This document shows, one piece after another, positions 1-5,020 of a stretch of DNA of 5,020 bases. This DNA is from an uncultured Clostridia bacterium (lineage in GTDB: Bacteria > Bacillota > Clostridia > Oscillospirales > CAG-272). The first letter of the stretch is position 1, and each line of letters opens with the position of its first letter. The DNA lies in the NCBI GenBank assembly GCA_945936265.1, contig CAMETB010000103.1, positions 1 to 5,020 on the forward strand. The letters run 5' to 3'. The position numbers and the translations under genes were made by a program. The notes beneath the pieces are model-generated. The model did not search any database, was not told where the DNA came from, and saw only the letters and a list, made by a program, of their open reading frames with translations.

Positions 1-2086
1 CGACGTCGTTGAGAACGGCTCGGAACAGCTCGCCCGCTTCGCAGGCGGAGCCGATTATAAGTCCTTCCCTTAACTCCGTAAGCCTTGTTTTCGGTATTCT
101 CGGGTGCCTTTTATAGTACTTGAGAAAACCGTCAGATATAAGTTTATAAAGATTTTTAAGTCCCGTTTTATTTTTGACAAGTATTATCTGGTGATATGAT
201 GGCAACCTCAAAGGATCGGAGTTTGCGCTCATAACGGAAATCATTCTTTTTGTATCCTCGATGCCCTCGCCCTTTAACTTTTCAAACATACAGACGAGGA
301 TTTTAGCCAGCATTTCGGCGTCATCGCACGCTCTGTGGTGATTAAAATCGCCAAGACCGTAATGCTCTGCCACTATATCGAGTTTATGCTTTTTAAGTTC
401 CGGGTTTACATATTTTGAAAGCGCAAGGGTGTCAAGATATGTATAATCAAACGGTATGCCAAGGTTATCGCACGCACGGCGTACAAAGCCAGTATCAAAG
501 CCTGCGTTGTGCGCAACGAGTATCCTCTTTCCCGCAAACCTGAAAAATTCGGGCAGTACCTCGTCTATGGACGGCGCGTCCTTTACCATATCGTTGGTTA
601 TTCCGGTAAGTTCGGTAATCTGTTCTGAAATTTCAACGCCGGGATTTACAAACATATCGAAACTGTCGGTAATCTCGCCGTTTTTAAGTATGACCGCACC
701 TATTTCAATGATCTTATCGGTGAGCGATGAAAGACCTGTGGTTTCTATGTCAAATACGCAAAATTCACCCCTGAAACTCTCGCTTTGCGTGCCGAATATC
801 GCCTTTGCCGTATCATCGACAAAATATGCCTCCATGCCGTATATAACGTTCATACCGAGTTTTTCGGAGGCTATCATAGCGGGCGGAAACCCTTGCACGT
901 TGCCGTGGTCGGTTATTGCAACGGCCTTATGCCCCCACTCATGCGCCAGAGCGACGATCTTTTCGGGGTCAATGGTTGCGTCCATTTGCGACATTGTGGT
1001 ATGTAAATGGAGTTCCACGCGCTTCTTTTCGGCATTGTCCATCCTTTTGACTCTGGAAACTTTGCATATATCCGTGTAGTCAAGATAAAGTTCCTTGTCG
1101 AAATCGTCCGTTTTAATATTTCCTTTGACGGCGTACGCATCTCCCGTTTTAAGGAGCGCAACCGTATCGTCCCTCTGATCTGCCGGAACCTGAAGTTTTA
1201 TGTATATGGAGGAATCGTTATCGGTAAATCCGAATTGAAGCGAAATTGCGGAGCCTCGCTTTATCGGCCTTTCGACAAGTTCAAAGACTTCTCCTAGGAA
1301 GCAAACGCCCCTCATACCGCTTTCCGCTTTTCTTATCGGAACTATATTCTCTATTTCAAAATCCGAGCCGAATATGTATTCACGGGAGTTTATATCGAAT
1401 TTCATATTACCGACAGACACAATACCGTCCTCGATTTTTGCAAAAACGTCGCCTTTTGAAAATGACATCGCTTTTTTAAAGGACGCACGCTTTTCCATAA
1501 GCTCGTCCTTATCCTTTTTCTCCGCTTTTTGAGTACTGTTTTTGCTTTGCTCGGCAAGAGCCATTTTAAGAAGGCGAAGTTTTTCTTCCTCAAACTCTTT
1601 TTCCGCTCTCTTGTAATCCTCTCTCTGTTCAATTGAAACAGATACGGAAACGCCGAACTCATCGTATATTATCTTTGATATCTCTTTATCGGTCCCCCCC
1701 ATGCCGAGAAGCTCTATCCCGCCATTTATAAACGGAACCTTTATGATTATCTTTTCATTTGAAAAGTCAATGCTGTAATCATCGAAAAATCCGTTTGAAA
1801 CCGCTCCCTTACGGCAAACCTCAAGAATTATATCGTCCATACAATCGCCGCAGAACAAACTTGAGTCAAACTTTGGATTTATCATAAAAGAATTAAGTGC
1901 ATATGCTTCCTTTATTGCCTTTTCAAGCCTGTACATTTTTTTGCGCTCGATAAAGGAAGCAAACGAAACGTCCGCTTCCATCATTCTTTTATCTTTGTCC
2001 ACGCGAATGGCGAGGACCTCTGCGCCCATATAAGACTCGAACTCCTCGGTGGGCTTGTACTTTGGAAATCTCTGAAGTAAATTCAT
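1..2086 (-). CDS. polC: DNA polymerase III PolC-type alpha subunit, N-terminal part (3' end outside window)
   Basis: This is the Gram-positive replicative polymerase with built-in 3'-5' proofreading. The frame is open from the ATG at 2086 to the window edge, giving 695 residues of a family usually about 1,400-1,450 long, so the palm, fingers and C-terminal domains lie outside. Domains visible: an N-terminal domain (about 1-150); a charged, probably helical linker (about 153-200); an OB-fold region (about 220-350); a first PHP part opening with ELHLHTTMSQMDA (from E358, metal-type His360 and His362) and containing ITDHGN; and an inserted DEDDh exonuclease (about 441-605) with Asp446 and Glu448 in FDIETTG, Asp531 in HNAGFD, and His584 and Asp589 in HHRACDD. 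The second PHP part follows, with YHQIILVKN (His632) and GSACEAGE (from 679). All exonuclease catalytic residues are present, so proofreading should be active. The start is supported by a Shine-Dalgarno site overlapping the ispG stop codon. The exonuclease insertion excludes DnaE; identity is very secure. Confidence 0.97.
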   Translation of the reverse strand, partial: MNLLQRFPKYKPTEEFESYMGAEVLAIRVDKDKRMMEADVSFASFIERKKMYRLEKAIKEAYALNSFMINPKFDSSLFCGDCMDDIILEVCRKGAVSNGFFDDYSIDFSNEKIIIKVPFINGGIELLGMGGTDKEISKIIYDEFGVSVSVSIEQREDYKRAEKEFEEEKLRLLKMALAEQSKNSTQKAEKKDKDELMEKRASFKKAMSFSKGDVFAKIEDGIVSVGNMKFDINSREYIFGSDFEIENIVPIRKAESGMRGVCFLGEVFELVERPIKRGSAISLQFGFTDNDSSIYIKLQVPADQRDDTVALLKTGDAYAVKGNIKTDDFDKELYLDYTDICKVSRVKRMDNAEKKRVELHLHTTMSQMDATIDPEKIVALAHEWGHKAVAITDHGNVQGFPPAMIASEKLGMNVIYGMEAYFVDDTAKAIFGTQSESFRGEFCVFDIETTGLSSLTDKIIEIGAVILKNGEITDSFDMFVNPGVEISEQITELTGITNDMVKDAPSIDEVLPEFFRFAGKRILVAHNAGFDTGFVRRACDNLGIPFDYTYLDTLALSKYVNPELKKHKLDIVAEHYGLGDFNHHRACDDAEMLAKILVCMFEKLKGEGIEDTKRMISVMSANSDPLRLPSYHQIILVKNKTGLKNLYKLISDGFLKYYKRHPRIPKTRLTELREGLIIGSACEAGELFRAVLNDV

Positions 2087-2090
2087 TTTA

Positions 2091-2098
2091 CTTTTCCT
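2091..2098 (-). promoter_or_regulatory. polC ribosome binding site overlapping the ispG stop codon
   Basis: Read on the minus strand, the sequence AGGAAAAG begins inside the TAG stop of ispG (2099-2097). Its AGGA core lies 8 bases before the polC ATG. This placement fixes the polC start and suggests, by inference, translational coupling: ribosomes finishing ispG would sit on the polC initiation region. Confidence 0.75.
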
Positions 2099-3182
2099 AT
2101 TCTTTTATAAATCTCTCTATCTCTTTCAAAAGGGTATCTATAATCTCAGTTTCGGGGATTTTTGCAACTATCTCGCCCTTACGGAAAAGGACCGCCTCGC
2201 CCTTTCCTCCCGCAATTCCGAAATCACATTCTCTCGCCTCTCCGGGTCCGTTGACGACGCACCCCATAAGAGCGATTTTTATATCTTTTCCCTTGGTATC
2301 AATTTCACTTGTTGCCTCTTTGAATTTCCTACTTAAAGATATTAAATCTATCTTCGTTCTTCCGCACGTCGGGCATGAAACTATGCGGATACCGCCTTTT
2401 TTGTATATTCCGAGCGTTGATAAAAGCTCTTTTGCCGCTTTTATCTCTTTTACGGGGTCGGCAGTCAGAGAAACCCTTATGGTATCTCCTATACCGTCGC
2501 AAAGGAGAGCGCCTATGCCTGCCGCGCTTTTTATAAGTCCGCTGTAATCATCTCCCGCCTCGGTAACTCCGAGATGCAAGGGATACGAGCACTTTGAGGC
2601 TATTATGCGGTTAGCGTCTATCATAGTTTTGACGTCCGAGGATTTTACGGAAATTACAATATCGTCAAAATTGAACTTTTCAAGGAGCGAAACGTGATAA
2701 AACGCGCTCTCGGCGAGTGCCTCGGCACTCGGATACCTGTACTTTTCAAGTATGTGCTTTTCAAGAGAGCCGCTGTTGACGCCTATTCTTATCGGTATTC
2801 CCGAATCGGCGCAACAAGAGGTAACCTCTTTTATTTTCCATTCCTCTCCGATATTTCCCGGGTTGATTCTTATCTTGTCAACGCCCATTTTTACACATTC
2901 GAGCGCTATGCGGTAGTCAAAATGAATATCGGCGACAACAGGAATTTTTACCCCGGACTTTTTTATCTCTTTTATCGTACTTGCAGATGATACGTCAGGC
3001 ACGGTAATGCGCACTATATCGCACCCTGCCTTCTCAAGAGATTTAATCTGTCGTATAGTGGCGTCTGCATCCGCAGTATCTGTGTTTGTCATTGACTGAA
3101 TTAAAACATCGGCATCGGCGCCTATTCCGGTATTACCTATCTTAATATACTTTGTTTTTCGTCTTATTTCATTATAATCCAT
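2097..3182 (-). CDS. ispG: 4-hydroxy-3-methylbut-2-enyl diphosphate synthase (flavodoxin/ferredoxin-dependent), IspG/GcpE
   Basis: IspG reductively opens 2-C-methyl-D-erythritol 2,4-cyclodiphosphate to HMBPP, the next-to-last MEP pathway step, using a [4Fe-4S] cluster and electrons from flavodoxin or ferredoxin. It is cytosolic. The 361-residue product matches the compact bacterial form of about 350-375 residues, with no plant-type insert. The N-terminal TIM-barrel part carries QSMTNTDT (29-36), PVVADIHFDYRIAL (81-94) and the KIRINPGNIG segment (103-112). The C-terminal cluster domain has Cys270 and Cys273 in SCPTCGRT, Cys308 in MGCVVNGPGEA, and Glu315 as the fourth ligand, the same arrangement as in Escherichia coli IspG. 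The ATG at 3182 has an AGGGG Shine-Dalgarno site 6 bases upstream, and the protein begins at the family's usual place. It lies 33 bases after rseP and 10 bases before polC. With dxr in the same run, it indicates that isoprenoids are made by the MEP route. Complete and intact. Confidence 0.97.
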   Translation of the reverse strand: MDYNEIRRKTKYIKIGNTGIGADADVLIQSMTNTDTADADATIRQIKSLEKAGCDIVRITVPDVSSASTIKEIKKSGVKIPVVADIHFDYRIALECVKMGVDKIRINPGNIGEEWKIKEVTSCCADSGIPIRIGVNSGSLEKHILEKYRYPSAEALAESAFYHVSLLEKFNFDDIVISVKSSDVKTMIDANRIIASKCSYPLHLGVTEAGDDYSGLIKSAAGIGALLCDGIGDTIRVSLTADPVKEIKAAKELLSTLGIYKKGGIRIVSCPTCGRTKIDLISLSRKFKEATSEIDTKGKDIKIALMGCVVNGPGEARECDFGIAGGKGEAVLFRKGEIVAKIPETEIIDTLLKEIERFIKE

Positions 3183-3188
3183 ACGCTG

Positions 3189-3193
3189 CCCCT
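3189..3193 (-). promoter_or_regulatory. ispG ribosome binding site
   Basis: AGGGG on the minus strand ends 6 bases before the ispG ATG (3182). It sits in the 33-base gap after the rseP stop, which is otherwise without visible signals. It supports the chosen ispG start. Confidence 0.65.
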
Positions 3194-3215
3194 GTTATGT
3201 CACACTGAATAATAA

Positions 3216-4247
3216 CTATTTTTTGAAAAGGAAAATAACGTCCTTAAAAGACACGAATATAACGAGCAGCATGAGCAGAGCAAAGCCTGCGCTCCTTATT
3301 GCACCTTCTATTTTCTTCGGCACGGGTTTTCTGAAAATCATTTCTATGAGCAAAAATACAAGGCTTCCTCCGTCAAGAGCCGGTATCGGCAAAAGATTGA
3401 AAATTCCAAGATTCATTGATATAACAACTATCAGATAGAACAAAGAATATGCGCTCGTCTTTGCCGCGTCCGTTATAACCTCAGTTACTCCTATCGGTCC
3501 GGACACCTGCTCTATGCCGTACCTTCCGCTTAAAAGATCGTAAAGCGAATCCCATATCATCTTTACAGTTGATTTACAGGAGTAAAAAGAATTTTTTACA
3601 ACTGTAGAAAATGTCCTGTCCTCTCCGTAAACGGAAAAGTCCATAACTCCAAAAACTACGCCTTGCGATGATGTTTGCGGAAATTCAACGTTGTCAATGG
3701 TTATTGTTTCTCCGTTTCTTAAAACTGTGATTCTGACAGGCTTATAACCGTTTCGCATAATTTCGTAACTTAATTCGTTTGCGGTGTGAACGGATGTATT
3801 TCCTACTTTTTTTATCTCGTCGCCAATCATAAGTCCCGACGCGTTACTTGTCGCGTTCTCAGGGAAATAGCCGATGACGGTAGTGCCATATTTGGGGGTT
3901 GATATTGTAAGGCAAGTCATTACCAATATTCCCGTAATGATATTCATAAAAGCACCTGCGGCAATTATTATAAATCTCTGCCAGGCGGGCTTTTTCTCAA
4001 AAGAGTTCGGGTCGTCACTCTCCTCGTCCTCTCCCACCATTGCGACAAAGCCGCCTATCGGAAAAGCGCGCAAAGAATATGCTATTCCGTCTTTTCCCGT
4101 ATGAGATACTATTTTAGGTCCCATTCCGAGAGAAAATTCGGTTATTGCAACACCGAATTTCTTCGCAAATATAAAATGTCCGAGTTCGTGGACAAATATC
4201 ATAAAGCCGAAAACTAAAATTGCTATTAAAATATACAAAACTATCAT
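3216..4247 (-). CDS. rseP: RseP/RasP-type site-2 intramembrane zinc metalloprotease (family M50)
   Basis: This is a membrane-embedded zinc protease that cuts transmembrane helices. In characterised relatives it acts on anti-sigma factors (RseP in E. coli, RasP on RsiW in Bacillus subtilis), on signal-peptide remnants and on FtsL; the substrate here is unknown. The 343-residue product has a first membrane segment (about 1-27) carrying HELGH with zinc ligands His20 and His24 and catalytic Glu21. A second membrane segment lies at about 93-117, followed by a single PDZ-like domain (about 120-190, with GLMIGDEIKKVGN). A third segment (about 265-288) leads into NLLPIPALDGG, whose Asp292 is the third zinc ligand, and a last one spans about 318-340. 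It is shorter than B. subtilis RasP (about 420), and one PDZ domain is common in Clostridia. A GAGGTG Shine-Dalgarno site sits 6 bases before the ATG. All catalytic residues are present. It lies between two MEP pathway genes. Confidence 0.95.
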   Translation of the reverse strand: MIVLYILIAILVFGFMIFVHELGHFIFAKKFGVAITEFSLGMGPKIVSHTGKDGIAYSLRAFPIGGFVAMVGEDEESDDPNSFEKKPAWQRFIIIAAGAFMNIITGILVMTCLTISTPKYGTTVIGYFPENATSNASGLMIGDEIKKVGNTSVHTANELSYEIMRNGYKPVRITVLRNGETITIDNVEFPQTSSQGVVFGVMDFSVYGEDRTFSTVVKNSFYSCKSTVKMIWDSLYDLLSGRYGIEQVSGPIGVTEVITDAAKTSAYSLFYLIVVISMNLGIFNLLPIPALDGGSLVFLLIEMIFRKPVPKKIEGAIRSAGFALLMLLVIFVSFKDVIFLFKK

Positions 4248-4253
4248 AGGAAC

Positions 4254-4259
4254 ACCTCG
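4254..4259 (-). promoter_or_regulatory. rseP ribosome binding site
   Basis: GAGGTG on the minus strand is a strong Shine-Dalgarno match that ends 6 bases before the rseP ATG at 4247-4245, and it fixes that start. It is the only clear signal in the 64-base dxr-rseP gap (4248-4311). I see no convincing promoter or terminator there, so read-through from dxr is the simplest reading. Confidence 0.75.
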
Positions 4260-4311
4260 TTTGTATAAAAAGCGATTTTTAGCGTTTATCCGTCTGTTTT
4301 TAACTTGAAGT

Positions 4312-5020
4312 CTACGCTTTTATTATTTTTTCAGCCGCCTGCGCAGCTATTATTCTTGCCTCTTTATCCGCATTTATTATTTCTTCAAGAGAAGGATTTT
4401 TTATATTTTTAAAGTTTATTACGGTATTTTCAACTATATCGAAAATATCGGTAAAGCCTATATCTCCTCTTAAAAAGCGTGACACCGCAATCTCGTCCGA
4501 GGCATTTAATACAGCGGGTATTACCCCGTCCTCTCCTACCGCATAGTAAGCGAGCCGCAAAAGAGTAAATGTATCCGTATCAGGCTCCTCAAATGTTATA
4601 TTGCCTATTGAGGCAAAGTCAAGAGGCTTTGCAAGCGACGGTTGCCTCATGGGATAAGTAAGCGCATACTGAATACATGTGCGCATATCGGGTGTGCCCA
4701 TTTCGGCAATAACGCTGTTATCAATATATTCGACGGCGGAGTGCATTATACTCTGCGGATGCACCACAACCTTTACCTGCTCGGGCTTAACTCCGAAAAG
4801 CCTTACAGCCTCTATAACCTCAAATCCTTTATTCATAAGAGATGCGCTGTCAACTGTTATCTTTGCCCCCATCTTCCAGGTGGGATGGGCAAGTGCATCC
4901 TTTGCGGTTATTGATTTAAGTGATTCTCTGCTTCTGCCTCTGAACGGACCGCCCGACGAGGTAAGGATAATTCTTTTCACTTGATTTTTATAATGCATAT
5001 CAAGGCACTGAAATATTGCA
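4312..5020 (-). CDS. dxr: 1-deoxy-D-xylulose 5-phosphate reductoisomerase, C-terminal part (5' end outside window)
   Basis: Dxr (IspC) converts 1-deoxy-D-xylulose 5-phosphate to 2-C-methyl-D-erythritol 4-phosphate with NADPH and a divalent metal. This is the first committed MEP step and the target of fosmidomycin. About 235 of the usual 380-400 residues are present; the N-terminal NADPH-binding Rossmann domain lies beyond 5020. The frame stays open to the edge, where it reads AIFQCLD, the continuation of the family's SEHxAIFQ motif. The ATG at 4996-4998 is therefore internal and is not the start. Counting from that Met as 1, substrate- and metal-binding residues are visible: Ser15 in TSSGGPFR, and Ser51, Asn56, Lys57 and Glu60 in VDSASLMNKGFEVIEA. 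These match E. coli Ser186, Ser222, Asn227, Lys228 and Glu231, with identical spacing. HPTWKMG, HPQSIMHSAVEY and GTPDMRTCIQYAL are further family signatures, and the C-terminal helical domain runs to the TAG at 4314-4312. It lies 64 bases upstream of rseP. Identity is very secure. Confidence 0.97.
   Translation of the reverse strand, partial: AIFQCLDMHYKNQVKRIILTSSGGPFRGRSRESLKSITAKDALAHPTWKMGAKITVDSASLMNKGFEVIEAVRLFGVKPEQVKVVVHPQSIMHSAVEYIDNSVIAEMGTPDMRTCIQYALTYPMRQPSLAKPLDFASIGNITFEEPDTDTFTLLRLAYYAVGEDGVIPAVLNASDEIAVSRFLRGDIGFTDIFDIVENTVINFKNIKNPSLEEIINADKEARIIAAQAAEKIIKA

Noticed and set aside
456..1079. A 207-codon open frame on the plus strand
   Set aside because: It lies wholly antisense to the PHP and exonuclease part of polC, whose minus-strand frame matches the family through all catalytic motifs. 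The plus-strand translation resembles no family and is low-complexity, rich in Ser and Ile. It is a shadow frame.
2062..2547. A 161-codon open frame on the plus strand, crossing the polC-ispG junction
   Set aside because: It is antisense to the iron-sulfur cluster domain of ispG, and its translation shows no recognisable domain. The minus-strand gene fully explains the region.
4248..4311. Possible promoter for rseP in the 64-base gap (TATACA as a -10 box)
   Set aside because: At about 17 bases upstream the hexamer is GATAAA, which does not resemble TTGACA. An AT-rich gap yields TATACA-like words easily, so no promoter is called.
4268..4321. Inverted repeat AAAAGCG / CGCTTTT around the dxr stop and the dxr-rseP gap, followed by T residues on the transcript strand
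   Set aside because: The arms are only 7 bases, AT-rich and separated by about 40 bases, and one arm lies within the dxr coding end. This is too weak for an intrinsic terminator and is expected by chance in such sequence.
4312..4998. Dxr as a complete short protein starting at the ATG at 4998
   Set aside because: The frame continues upstream of this Met to the window edge with residues that match the conserved SEHxAIFQ region of Dxr, and the Met has no ribosome binding site. The gene is cut by the window, not shortened.
1..5020. Search for an undescribed system: defence genes, mobile elements, CRISPR or tandem repeats, RNA genes
   Set aside because: Four conserved housekeeping genes occupy nearly all bases, the gaps are 64 bases or less, and no long repeats, tRNA-like folds or insertion-sequence ends were seen by eye. 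Nothing supports a new system here.

Overview
The window is a compact stretch of ordinary bacterial chromosome in which every supported gene lies on the minus strand. Read in transcription order, from high to low coordinates, these are dxr (5' end beyond the window), rseP, ispG and polC (3' end beyond the window). The gaps are 64, 33 and 10 bases, so this looks like one operon. Coding sequence fills almost the whole window, and no gap exceeds 64 bases.

The organism is most likely a member of the Firmicutes/Clostridia. The evidence is the presence of PolC, the low-GC Gram-positive type replicative polymerase with an exonuclease inserted in its PHP domain. The gene order dxr-rseP-ispG-polC is also typical of Clostridia. 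Strong purine-rich Shine-Dalgarno sites and frequent ATA and AGA/AGG codons fit the same placement. A genus cannot be named from this sequence.

Region by region: 4312-5020 encodes the C-terminal two thirds of DXP reductoisomerase, the first committed step of the MEP isoprenoid pathway. 4248-4311 is a short spacer holding the rseP ribosome binding site. 3216-4247 encodes an RseP/RasP-type site-2 intramembrane metalloprotease with one PDZ domain. 2097-3182 encodes the iron-sulfur enzyme IspG, the next-to-last MEP step. 1-2086 encodes the first 695 residues of PolC, through the end of the exonuclease insertion and into the second part of the PHP domain.

Two of the four genes supply isoprenoid precursors, one handles regulated intramembrane proteolysis, and one is the replicative polymerase. 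They are probably co-transcribed but are not an obvious single pathway. In related genomes frr, uppS and cdsA usually lie upstream of dxr (beyond 5020), which would extend the envelope and isoprenoid theme; that is inference from known gene order and is not visible here. I found no mobile element, CRISPR array, RNA gene or undescribed system. All key residues checked are intact and no gene is broken.
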